Shown: piece after piece, positions 1-10,943 of the stretch
How positions within the stretch are numbered: position 1 is the stretch's first letter
How the letters are laid out: the number at the start of each line of letters is the position of its first letter
Assembly (NCBI RefSeq): GCF_018691265.1
Contig: NW_024881303.1
Span: 9,479,777 to 9,543,776, forward strand
Length of the DNA: 64,000 nucleotides
Direction of reading: 5' to 3'
From: Tyto alba
Taxonomy: Eukaryota > Chordata > Aves > Strigiformes > Tytonidae
Notes under the pieces: generated by a model
What the model saw: the letters and a program-made list of their open reading frames with translations, nothing else
The model's database searches: none
What the model was told of the DNA's origin: nothing
Program-made: the position numbers and the translations under genes

Positions 1-88
1 AAGATTTATTTTCTGTGGATGTGTTCGTTCTTCCCTTGAAGCTGGGTAAACCCTCAGCATCCTTGGGGCAATGCTGCAAGGAGCTTCC

Positions 89-114
89 AGAGGGTTTTTT
101 AGAGAAAACCCTCT
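89..114. repeat. Perfect short inverted repeat (hairpin)
   Basis: Arms AGAGGGTTTT (89-98) and AAAACCCTCT (105-114) are perfectly complementary and enclose a 6-nt loop. This could form a compact hairpin in DNA or RNA. An arm this long with a loop this tight is uncommon, but about one could arise by chance in 64 kb, so no function is assigned. Confidence 0.8.
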
Positions 115-1842
115 TATTTGTTTGTTTTTAACCTGCCATCCACTCATTTGATGCCATGTCGTTCTTGTGTTGTGAAAGGCAGTGAGGCATCATTCCCTGC
201 TCACCCTCTCCATATTATTCCTGAGTTTATAGTCAAAGCCTGTTTAGCTGTTTCTTCTGTGGGCTAATTTTCCTGAACTCTCCTCTAATGACAAGGCCCA
301 TTAAGCCAGTGCCAAGGGATGGAGATCTTGGTAAAAATGAAGTTACAAACCATGAATTCTTCTACAAAACCTCTGGGAAGGGGAGAACTACCATCATGCT
401 GGGAGGAGAAGGGGAGGGTACCAGGAGATAGGCTTAGAAAGGAGATTTTCATAGTAAGTCAGTGTGGTGAATTACTGCTCCTGTGTGAAATTTTGTTTCT
501 GAATGTTGTGGCAGGTATTAATATTTTGGAGTAGTATTTTGGAGGTAGAACAACCAGGGGCCTTATGTAAGTGTCTTTTGTTATTTAAATCATCAACATA
601 TAGCCAAAGTAAGCTCCTGAGATGTCTGCATTGGCTGTCCAGCTCACGTCTAACCCCAGTGAAACTCATTTAGATCATGGAAACTACGTCGAATCTCCCA
701 GCTGTCACAGCCCCCTGTTACAACAAGGGAAGCAGAAAAGCCTCTCTAACACCTTCCGGACTAAGTTCAGTGACTGTGATTTGGATTTTCATGTGGGTTA
801 GAGGACAGGGGCACAATGGGTAGGGGGGTCACGGATGTCCAGTACAGCCCCTGTATGCACAGGCAGCATGTCTCAGACCATCTCTGGAGAGCACAGACTG
901 CTGCAAAAGCTGAAAAAAATTCAAATAAATGAAACAAAACAAAACACAATTTTTAGGTAGCCTTCAAGTGTTTAATTCACTGCCGGTGCCCTCGGACATC
1001 GTACTTGGATATGAACTGAAAGCAGGGCTTTGAGAAACACGGCATGAAGGGGGTGCCTTGTGGCCCCTTCCTGCCTGTAAGACTTCAGTCGAACCGCAGG
1101 GCTGTTGCCATCAGCCCCTCAGAGCAGCTGTAGCTGAGCACAATTTTCAGCCCTTGCAGAAGCAGCCGTGCACTACGGCCGTGGCCAGCCCCAGCCTGGT
1201 TTCTTCTTGCCTGTGTGCTGAAAACACAACGCACTTAAAAGAAATTTTACAGAGCCATGTTGAGGCGTGCTCTGAACTCCACTGGAGTTCCTTGACGCGA
1301 TATTTTCCCTTCCCTTGAGGACATATAAAAGTATCCATCCACTCCTGCCATGTGGGCTGAGGATGGCTGTGGGAGAGCGTGTACGTGTGTGTGGCTCCAG
1401 GCACAGGCTGTCAGGGTACTCACATGTTGCTGTTTGCACGGAGCTCCATAAATTTTAACTAGGACCCTTTGGATACACATCTTGCAGCACACAAGCAGCA
1501 TCTCCCAGTATTTGTCCTTCTGCTTTGGCGGTAGATGGATTGAGCAGTGACTAATTCCTTTTTCTTTGAAAGCAGACCGAGCAGCAGTGCCTGAATCTCT
1601 CACTGAACAAGCAGAATTACTGCCTTCTACTTTCCTATAGATTTTGCCTTAGCCTCTTACCTGCTGTGCCTCCCACCCTGTCCACTCCCCATCCAGGTGG
1701 CAAATAGCAGCAGTTTTAAAGCAGATTTACTGGGAGCAGTGCCTGTTGCTTAACAGGCTGGTGTCTGCATGCTGAGTGCCACTGACCACTGCCTTTAACA
1801 ATAAATGAGGGGCTGAGTTGTAGGAACCATGTTCTTACCATA

Positions 1843-1872
1843 AAGGTATGAATAACCATATTCTCATACCTT
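1843..1872. repeat. Short inverted repeat
   Basis: Arms AAGGTATGA (1843-1851) and TCATACCTT (1864-1872) are perfectly complementary across a 12-nt spacer. The surrounding DNA is AT-rich and has no other recognised feature. Function is unknown and it may be chance. Confidence 0.7.
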
Positions 1873-2052
1873 CAGGTCTTAGGCTCATTTTATCCAAGTC
1901 TTTTAGGGACTTAACAACTTTGGCTGCCTGTAATTAAAGACCCACAGGAAAGGACAGGCAAGTAAGCAGATAGGCAGCAGCAGAGACCAACGGGGTGACT
2001 GCTGAGACAACCAAGATGAAAATAAGAAAAATAGGAAACAATACTAAAAATA

Positions 2053-2069
2053 GCTCCAATTATTGGAGC
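2053..2069. repeat. 17-bp palindrome carrying two opposed CCAAT boxes
   Basis: GCTCCAA-TTA-TTGGAGC is a perfect inverted repeat around a 3-nt centre. Each arm carries a CCAAT pentamer, one per strand, with an AATTAT homeodomain-like core between them. NF-Y binds CCAAT boxes, but NF-Y binding here is only an inference. It lies about 150 bp left of a CpG-rich patch. Confidence 0.6.
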
Positions 2070-2205
2070 CACAGGTTCCTCTGCAATCTCTGTGGAAAGT
2101 GAAGGAGATTTTACTCCTGCAGGGAGGGTTATAAATCCATTAAAACTACTTCCAACAGTATGAAAACTGGGGCAAAAAGGCACTATAATTTTTTTACCCA
2201 CCACC

Positions 2206-2560
2206 TCAGCCCCTCCTCAGGAGGAAAGGGGCCAGAAGGTGAGCGGCATCTGCCAGACAGTGGGATGAGGGGCTGGGAGGGAGCCCGGGAGAGGTGGGTT
2301 TGCTGGGCCAGCTTCTAACTAAAGCATTGCCGCTGATCCCTCCAGCATGGGGAGCAGCAGCACGCCCGGCTGCCCGCGATGGGCCGGGTGGGCAGCAAAG
2401 GCAGCACGGCCTGGCACCAGCTCCTCTCCCGGGAGGGGTCTCGGCGGGGGATGGATGGGGTTGGGCTCCTCCCTGATGGCCTGGAAGCTGCCGGCTCTGC
2501 CTATGTCCTCGTTTGACCCAGCCAGGGAGAGCCAAAATTTAGTCTCGGCTTGTCCGTCAG
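2206..2560. promoter_or_regulatory. Small CpG-rich patch
   Basis: About 16 CpG dinucleotides fall in roughly 350 bp, in a clearly GC-rich block set in AT-rich flanks. Open frames on both strands (60-109 codons) follow from the low stop density and are not taken as genes. It could be a weak promoter, an enhancer or simply a GC-rich patch. No TATA box or strong splice donor was seen beside it. Confidence 0.35.
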
Positions 2561-2936
2561 GAAGAAACCATGAGAAAACAACAGTGTTGTGAGTCAGAAA
2601 AGACCCTGTTTACATCTTCAGTAGAGCAGATGAAAACATCCAACTGGTCCTGTTTATTTTAGAAAACTTTTTATGGTTTGTCAGGAATTTTCATTAAAGG
2701 GTTATTTTTAATTTTTCTTCTCATCCGGGGAATCAGGGGAGAGTGCAAAGCCAAGGAGACCCTCCCAAGACCTGGTGCAGAGAGCCTGACAGGATAATTG
2801 ATCCATGTTCTCTAAGAAACCCTCCTTCAAGTCTCACAACTTCAAAGAAAAAAAATACCCACAGTACCTCTGGCTGCAGGGTGTCCGTGTCTTGCTGTCT
2901 GACATTTGATGGAAAGGGGATTCATTCTCCCACATC

Positions 2937-2986
2937 CAAGCTGAAATTCTCCAGGTACTAATCAGCAATTTCACATTTTCAGCTTG
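2937..2986. repeat. Inverted repeat, 10-bp arms, 30-bp spacer
   Basis: CAAGCTGAAA (2937-2946) is exactly complementary to TTTCAGCTTG (2977-2986). With a spacer this wide, several such pairs are expected by chance in 64 kb. It is recorded for completeness only. Confidence 0.6.
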
Positions 2987-4109
2987 AAACAATTTGTGTG
3001 AAAGCCATTAGATGCTAGGACATGGGGTGTATGAGAGATGCTCTCACTTGTTCTTTCCAAAGAGGAAGTAATTTTTTATTTGCCTTCCTTGACCGGTGAC
3101 ATTTAAGATGTTTGCCCCCAAATTTTAAGCTGTAGAAGGAACTGGACCACCTCGTGCTTTGGCATTGATGGAAACAAACTCTGGCTGTTGAACATTTGTG
3201 TGTTGTCTTAAACCTAAGCTTGCTTGCTGAGATATCTTCTTTAGTGGAAATTAAATAACATACAGTTGCCCCTGTCTACAAGGCTCATTACTGTCTGTCA
3301 GTTCTGACCATTATATCCACTTAAAATACCACAGGGAGAGCTTATTGGGATTCTTCTGATATACTATTCCTCCAAAAGTCAATCAAAAACCAATCTAGTG
3401 CACTTAAGGCTTTTACTGCTTTGCTGAAGACAATCTCCCAGTATCAGCTAATCTGCACAGTCTGTTCCGATAGCACAATGATTTTTAAGGGCATGTGAGA
3501 AGAGATTACCTACCTGTTTGTAAATGAGAATAATGGCTCACTTTCAGTGGGTTGTGGGTGTACGACCAGAGGTGACAAATGCAATTACTCCTCCTTCTCC
3601 AACTGGAGGGGGGGGGAAAAACCCAAGTGCAGTGTGCTTGCTTGGACTGTATCATAAAATCAGCAGAGAATTGTTTGGTGGGAGGAAATCATCAGCGGGA
3701 TGGCTGGTTGGGGAGGTGAATGGCATGCAATGGAGCTGAATTATTTCCCTGAGGTGCTGGTATGTGAAGCAGACTCCAGCGTGGGAGGAGAAAGGTTTGT
3801 TTTCAGAGCAGCTAATAGTCCCAAAGGGACCCGAGGCCCTGTGCATCGCTTTGCTCTGCAGTACAGGCCGGGCAATGGGGAAACAGAGGCACAGCTGTGC
3901 TGCAGGGTTTATGGAGAGTTACAGCCTGCAAGAGCAGGGGGGCAGGGACAAGCTCCGACTACGCGCAATGCTTCCTGCAAATGGAGGGATGGATGGACAG
4001 ATGGACAGGCACAGCACTGTCCAGTTAGAGTGTCAGAAGCATTAAGAAAATATTGTGTCCCTAAAGAGGGTCTGTGTACTCCATAAACACTTCTTGGGGG
4101 TGGAGCAGC

Positions 4110-4173
4110 ATCCTCCCCATCACAAAGATGGGGAAACTAAGGCAGAGAACACTTCAGCAGTTAGCACAGATAG
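4110..4173 (-). repeat. MIR-like SINE relic (antisense)
   Basis: The segment contains a CCCCAT stretch followed by GATGGGGAAACT and an AAGGCAGAG element. This is the familiar antisense signature of MIR/CORE-type SINEs, read in sense as 'CTCAGTTTCCCCATC'. Only about 60 bp are recognisable and the rest has decayed. These SINEs are shared by amniotes, so this is an old insertion. The assignment is from memory of the family consensus. Confidence 0.45.
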
Positions 4174-4764
4174 TTTACAGTAAACCAAAGAACAGAGCGG
4201 AGGTATTCTTGCTCCCTGTCCTACTTTAATGAAAAAGGTGTAGCTTTGCTCCCTCAATTTAATTTCCTTTCTACATTTTTCAAGACATGCAGTGTCTCTG
4301 AGGGTAGTTGTATTGGAAATTAATGTCAGTCTGGCCTCCAGATGCCACAGAAAGCCTCCACGTATCTTCCCACCATCCATAACCCAGGTACTCGCTGCAC
4401 TGCTGGTGTTCTCACTCACCCTGATGGGCTCACTGCCTTTGAGAAGAGGCAGCCTGTGTGCTCCTGCTCGTAAAGCCAGGGCCCTCCTTCTATGCCAAAA
4501 CTCCCAACTCAAGTATCAATTTATGCGTATTTCATGCATAATTGAAGTATCCTCTGCACAGTTGTACTGGGCATCTGCACAGAAGGCAGAATTCCCCAAG
4601 TATAGCTCATACTGAGATAGAGAAGTGCAGTGGTGGAGATTAGGACAACATAAGCATCAGTCTTCTATTGGTATAGCAGTAGTGTGTTGTCTTTTGGTCA
4701 TTAGAAATTACTAGTGGCCTTCATAAACTCCTTGGTGCTCTATGGGGTTCAGGTATGCTCCTCA

Positions 4765-4801
4765 CTGCTGTACTCCATACCTACCCTGCTGTACTCCATA
4801 C
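4765..4801. repeat. Two-copy 21-bp tandem duplication
   Basis: CTGCTGTACTCCATAC occurs at 4765-4780 and again at 4786-4801, giving a period of 21 bp. The 16-bp identity implies a recent local duplication or a length-polymorphic site. It has no gene context. Confidence 0.85.
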
Positions 4802-7800
4802 AGTTTTCCTGATCAGCTTGAACAATGAAAGACACTTCTTCCTTTCCTGTATTCTGTTATGACAACTTCCATGCCACACTGTGCATTTACTTTGTTAGCA
4901 CATTAGATGCTCTTTGAATGGCCTCGGGGTTGTGTGTTAGGGAGCTGGACACTTACTATGATGTTCCAGGACCCCATTTTTAATATCCAGGACTTAATCT
5001 CCCAGTTTCTGTTTCTCTTTCCCCTAGGTGAATCTGGAGCCACCATCTGTTAGCTCAAACCGGAGTTTCCTTGTCTAAGGGGTTTACCTAGGGGTGAGAA
5101 CATTACAGAACAAATGCAATGCCATCTTAAGTTAAAATGCTCCAGACCCATTTGCTTTCCTTCAGAATCCTTCCTTCATTGCTCGCAGGGATGGGGTGGA
5201 TGGGACCACATGATACGGTGGGACCAGAGAGGGATGGACTCACCTTACCCACTCCTTGTTTTCCCCAGATGTTAGTTGCGTGGTATTTCTTTTTTATGCT
5301 TTAAGTATCAGTCTGAACATCAGACTACTTGTTTCTCCTATTCCATTCTGGATGTACTCTTGTAAAACCTCATACATCATAATACAAAGATATTAAATGC
5401 ACAGTCTTTTGTGATTTTTATGTGTAATACTGTTCTGAAAACACAAGAAAGGGGTCATTGTACCACAGATGGTTAAAAGAGGAATGTGATTCCTAATTTG
5501 AATAACATCTTTCAGCCCTTGTAGAGATTTTCACTTACAGATGTGTGCTCTGGGATGCACCATCACAGCAGTCCTGACAGCAATCGTGGGTGAACAGATG
5601 CAGCCCAGTCTGCACCTGCAGTTCATTGCTTGGGCTCTGTTGTCTTCTCTGGAGAAACCGGAGCAATGGTGGTTCCTCCCTTCCTACCAGCCTGGAGGAA
5701 AGAGTCTGTTTCTGAAGCTAGCAAAGGGGGAGACGTAATCACTCCTGTCCTGCTGATTTCTTCAAAGCAGAGGCTGAGTTTCTAAGCTTGAGATTTTGCA
5801 TGCCCCTGCACAGACACCGCATCTGACAGCATAGCAGAGCTTGATGTGTTTATCCTCAGCTCCCTGGGACGCAGAGGAGTGTGTTCCCCTCTTCTCCTTC
5901 TGTTTTATGGATGAGGAGTGGAGCAAAGATGCTAAAGCTCAGCCTGACTGCCTTGCTCAGATCCATCAAAGAAATGCACAGTAGAGAAACAAGCCTGTCA
6001 CCAAGCATTTTTCCTCCATGCAGAGGAGCTCAACGGCATTGGCCTCAGGGCCACTGCAAGCACCAGGGAAGCCCTGGCTGGGTCTGGCAGAGCATCTCCC
6101 TGCCTGGGCAGCCCCATGCTCCAGACGCAGAGACATCCCCGTGGCCCAAGGCTGCTCCACAGCCATGCTCAGGGGTCACCTGCCTGGAGCTCATGTCCCC
6201 ACTGCTACCATCCTGGTCCTTCTGTCTGGAATAGATAATGACCTCCTTACCTCCTTTCTACCATCTGAAGAACATGCTGCAAAGGAAAGTGACCCCACTG
6301 CTCTGTGCACGAGGTACTGAAGTCCAGATGCTGTAAATGCTTAACTAGGCTTAACTGGGTGGTTGCATGTTGGGTTTGAACTGCTAAAACCTGCATTTGT
6401 AGTTCAAAACTCAAATAGTGTAAAAACTGTAAAGTGACTCATAAAATGACTAACATGACATCTATATAGACTTCAGGAGACATTTTCTACCCTTTTCATA
6501 CCCAAACACAGATTAATTCATCAGTTTGATAAAATAAAAAGTAATTAATATATTTCTGTCGTGTATCTCCTTGCAGTCAGAATGATAAAATATTCACAAG
6601 AGAGGTGGCTTGGAAACATGAATTTGATGAAGATGATTTAAAAAGAAAGAAACTTTAATTAAAGTCTAGAAAGGTCATTGAGTCCTACCATCAGATAATG
6701 GTGAAATTATAAAACAGATGGCAAATATCCCCAAGAAGAAGAGAAGCAGTGGTCTGGAAAAAAGAAAGAGATATTGTTAACAAAGTAAAACTCCACTTAG
6801 AAGAGGCATTTCTCTAACAGCCTGGAGATCAAGGAGAAGTGGTCAGACAATTTGGACTTTCAGAACTAGACTTTTTGACTGATACTCAAAAATTTAAACT
6901 TCTGGAGCAGAACATTGCATTTAGGTTTGTCTTGGTAATTTCCCTGATTTCCTTTTTCAGGTACACTGTTGTAGAGGAAAACCTGAGTTGGTTTGAAACA
7001 TCTTTCTTGAGGCAAACTAAAGGTGAGGACCAGCTGACACAGTCCTGGATAACTGTTCAGAGCTGAAACTCGAAGTCAAAAGGTCTTGTTGGGAACAGGC
7101 ATCCGTGTGTCTTAATCACACTGCTGTGTGTGCTTGGGAAGGGCTGCAGACTGGACTGTGGTATGATCATCCCAGGGTTAGACCCCCCATTGTATTAGAA
7201 GCTGTAAACACACACACAGAACTTCTACGCTCTTGCTATGACCATTCAAAGCTTTAGTGGTGGCCACAAATCACAAGAGTGAAGGCTAGAAGGAAATGCA
7301 GGGGCTCATCTGTCCACTTTCTTGCCCCCTGGCATGATCACCTCGGCCTGACTTGTTCCTGACAGATGTGTCTTTCTATCCTGGGAAATGAGGATCTTCT
7401 CTCCAAGAGCTCACATTAGTGCTTTGTTGTCGTGAGCATTAGTAAGTGTTTCCTACTGACAGGACTAAACCCATCTTGTTACAAACTTCATCTATTCTCT
7501 TTATTCTGTCCCCACGGGGCACAAAGACTAGGACATGACACTTCCCACTAACTTTCACCTATAACCAGAAACCTTTAATTTTTTGGAATACCATGGTCAG
7601 AGTCAAAACCAGGAAAATCAAGCAGATGAGGAAGCCATGAGATCACAGTGAATGCATAAGTTCTGATCCAAGAAACAGGGATGTCCAGCTGCCCCATGGC
7701 TTAGTTGTTATCTTCAGTGCTGTAGGACTATGACATGTTGTAATGCAGTATTTGTGGGGAGGAACTGTATAGTGCCTGTGGGAACAGGGTGCTATGAAGG

Positions 7801-9959
7801 TTCTATGTCCTTTCTATCTGTTTTTGAGGAAAATAAGTAGGTTTCAAAAAACTCTGAAAACGTGGAGTATTTTTAGTTGCCTTATCCACATCACTGTGAT
7901 TTCTGTCCTGTTCAGTGTGGGTTGTTACATGCTGCTTCCCCAGAAATCCCACTGCTGCTTGCAGAGCGTTGTTCAGCTCTCAGTGTTGGGGAAGACCAGG
8001 CTCAGGGTTGCTCATGCAACCCTAATTTACCATAATCTCATTTTCACTTACCCTGTCACAGTCTATTTTTTCTACTAAAGCCTGTCTCAGTTAATGCAGT
8101 GAAGGGATGGCAATCTCTTACTGAGCAGCTATTGGAGACACTTTGCTCCTTATTGTTCAATGCACAGCCCCAGGCATGAGCTATTGTGCTACCTTTAAGT
8201 TCTCTTGGGTTTTTCTTGTGCCGGTTGCTGCCAGGTGAGTGAACAGAGGGCTGAAGATATATTCAGAGCAAAGGTTTGCAGGGAGGCTGAATACCTGCCT
8301 GCAGTGTACCTGAGCTGTTGGAATACCTCACCTCTTGCAGCACCAACATGTCCTGTGACAACCAGGTGATGGGAGAGGGAAGTGAGGGGATCACACTGTG
8401 ATTCTCAGCTAAAACAAATGGATTTATCTTCTCTTCCCAGCCTTTATGCACCTTTCTGACCTTGCAGACAAAGAAGGCAGTAAATGCTGTCCTTTGCTGC
8501 CCGACATTGACTCACACCTTGAGCACGTTCATTATGGTGAGGAGTGCCACTGTGGAAGAAATGTCAAGTAGCTATGTAATGAAACATGCCAACAAAATAT
8601 ATATATACCAAACAACTTTCCAGGGCCTCATGCTTCACAAACCAAACAGTAGGGCACTTTGTGAAGAAATCTCATTGATTTCAGCAAAGGACGGGTTTCT
8701 CTCATAATCTGAGTCAGCCTTGATGTTGCTGACTATCAAACAGCAACCTTGGCAGCCGTCTCAGGCTCTCAGCAGGGATGTGTGTGATTTGAAGTGATGG
8801 TCTCAGACATTTAAATCACAGATCCTTGTCCCACATCATAGATAAAAGCAGGTGAAGACAGGCAAAACTAAACGGTGACACATGCTACCTGGCAGGGTGG
8901 GCTGAAGGAGACAAACCAGGTTCTGCCCACAGTTATCCACACCGTCCCTGCCCGGTGTGACCCCCCTCCTGGAGCAGGGCTGGGTAAACAGCATGCTAGT
9001 CCCTGAGCAACCATACTTCTCAGAGATTTCTTTAATACTTAAAAACATTAACAAAGATAACCGGCAATTTTCAAGGATATCATGGACTGTAAACTGGCAA
9101 ATGAGCCCTATACCCCATGCAGGAGTCCTGCAAACTGTGGCTGGGTGGACAGCACGGGTGGATATATGTACCTGCACTACTGCAGTGAAACTGGTCTGTG
9201 AACCTCAGCTGGGGTCTGGTTTATAAAATGGTCTTCAAATGTCACCAGCTGAGCTCTGCATCCTCAGACCCAGCACCCGCTCTCCTTTTCAGTCATCTCT
9301 GTGAGTCAATATTGCCTCTTTATCATAGTAAACTCAAAGATCAAGCCAATTTTAATGTGCAATGTTTTATTTGTATGGCTTGTGTATGAAAGATCAAAGG
9401 TGGGCTAAAAGAGCTGCTCTTTCCCCTAACATCTTCAGCATTGCTTTGGCTAGTTGAGATATTAAAGATGGATGACAGCACAGACCAACCTCTTTTGGTT
9501 ATCTTTTGGGCACGCACTGGATGAACTGAGGCTGACAGAAACCAGATCGACATGCCTCTTTCACTTCTCTTTTTGAAGGAAAATCCTGTGTCCAGGAAGC
9601 AGGGATCTAACACAGCAAAGTTTGAACAATTTTGTTTGTTTGTTTTCTATAGCAATTAGTTGAGTTATTTTTGGTTTGTCTTTTATCTGTTATTGCATAT
9701 CTACTATGTTTTCCAGAAAGTTTCTTTGATTTACAGTGCATTATACATTCTAAAGGAAAAAACTTCCCTTCCTTTTGCTTATTTAAATTGGTTAATGTGT
9801 TTAAACATTTTATCCTCCTGCCAAAGGCAGTATAAAAGAAGGGGGTTTGCAGCGGTGTCCTCGGGGCGACTCACTGCTTTCATATACGTACACAAGTTTG
9901 CACAGTTTCCCTCCATCACTTAAAACATTCCATCATCAGAAATGGAGTGGTTTAGGTAT
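4802..9959. other. Gene-free unique sequence
   Basis: No supported gene. Open frames stay at or below 117 codons and often overlap on opposite strands (for example 5881-6320). Between about 6570 and 6840 the plus strand is purine-rich with several short lysine-rich open pieces, interrupted by stops. I cannot link it to a known family. A TATAAAAG string at 9831 is isolated. Confidence 0.55.
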
Positions 9960-10139
9960 ACTTCTTTGCAAAAAAGAAATTTGAAGGTTGTCGCTTAAGG
10001 GATCTTTTTGTTATTTTAAGACATGACTATTGCTCTTAAAACAAAATAAAACTTACAGTTATATTATTGAAATCTAAAACAGAACCCTTATTTCGGAGTT
10101 AAGAGCTCAGGAGGATGTGCCAGGAGTCTTGAGATTTCC

Positions 10140-10730
10140 AGGAAGTTTAAAATGAACACATTTTTGCAAATGGACCCTCTTCATCTGATGGGAGGAATGG
10201 GACATAATTTGCATATTTCGAGCAGACTTTAACTTTTAAAAAGTTTAAAACAATTGTTTCAGTGTAAATGCTGTTTATGACAGATACCCAAAGGAAATGC
10301 AGGGTGACACCGTCCTGCAGGTGTTCACACCTGCAGCAAGTTTCTCCATGGTGTTAAAGGGATTTGTCTCTGTCTCCAGCAGAGCCGGACAATGTCCCAG
10401 TTTTCCTCCCAGACAGAAGTGAGGGGATCAGTCCCCCCAAAGGACATTTGCATCCTAAAGTGACTGGTTTCAGTTGGGTTCCATCTCAAACAAGAGGCCT
10501 TTGTGAGCACCCTGCATTAGCATATGTGCATGCCTGGAGCTGAGCTGGTAATTTGCATGGCCATGGGACAAAGTATGCAGAAAGGCTTCACGCTGGGGGC
10601 TGCACAGCACCTGCCCAGGTAGAAAAGATCAGCTTATCCTTTAGTAGTTGAATGATTTGCAAATTGCTTTTAAGCACAGAAGATGACTACATCTGGCCAC
10701 CCAACTGCATATTTGCATTTCTAAAAAGAG
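10140..10730. promoter_or_regulatory. Candidate enhancer: POU octamer cluster with SOX palindrome
   Basis: Four exact octamers ATTTGCAT, all on the plus strand, start at 10207, 10446, 10551 and 10711. Two near-octamers TTGCAAAT lie around 10165 and 10658, the second inside the palindrome ATTTGCAAAT. A perfect 12-bp palindrome AAACAATTGTTT at 10248-10259 presents two opposed SOX-type ACAAT cores. Known biology: POU-domain factors bind the octamer and often act with SOX proteins in neural and early embryonic enhancers. Inference: this is a distal enhancer. The target gene and tissue are unknown. Confidence 0.45.
10248..10259. promoter_or_regulatory. 12-bp perfect palindrome with opposed SOX-type sites
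   Basis: AAACAATTGTTT reads identically on both strands and contains ACAAT/ATTGT on each half. A paired layout like this suits binding of SOX dimers, such as SOXE-type dimers, but that is inference. An imperfect AT palindrome at 10231-10245 lies directly upstream. Confidence 0.35.
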
Positions 10731-10869
10731 GAGAGCTCTCCCTAGCCCAGGGGGAAAATTGGTGAAATTGTCTCCAGTTGGAGAGGGGGGTCAATGCATC
10801 CTTGATGCAATGACTACCGGGAGCTTTGAATTTAAGGAGGAGAAGCCACAGGTTGCACTAACACTGACT

Positions 10870-10943
10870 GTTTGGTTTTGTTTGTTTTGTTTGTGGTTTG
10901 TTTTTTTTTTGTTTGTTTGTTTGGTTTTTTTTTAAATTTTTTT
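10870..10943. repeat. TTTG-rich simple repeat
   Basis: This is an interrupted (TTTG)n/(T)n low-complexity tract ending in T runs of eight to ten. It accounts for the lysine/threonine-rich minus-strand frame at 10832-11032, which is therefore not a gene. Confidence 0.9.

Larger units (their letters stand above)
1..2205. other. Gene-free unique sequence
   Basis: I see no supported gene here. Open frames reach 118 codons (minus strand, 1247-1603) but overlap others on the same strand and match no family I recognise. The contents are unique DNA with three small inverted repeats listed separately. A TATAAAA-like string near 1323 has no accompanying promoter context. Confidence 0.6.
2561..4764. 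other. Gene-free unique sequence
   Basis: No supported gene. It contains a 10-bp inverted repeat, a run of nine G near 3606, a short GGAT/GGAC-rich stretch near 3984 and one MIR-like relic. A 130-codon minus-strand frame (4120-4512) runs through the end of that relic and is treated as chance. Confidence 0.6.

Noticed and set aside
5882..5985. Possible MIR-like relic (TTTTATGGATGAGGAGTGG)
   Set aside because: Only one short string fits and the following text does not keep the expected order.
6570..7070. Lysine-rich open pieces resembling a decayed coding sequence
   Set aside because: Multiple stops, no recognisable protein family, and AAG/GAA-rich composition explain the appearance.
9831..9838. 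TATAAAAG string followed by CpG-containing DNA about 30 bp downstream
   Set aside because: An isolated TATA-like octamer is common in 64 kb. There is no initiator, island or transcript evidence.
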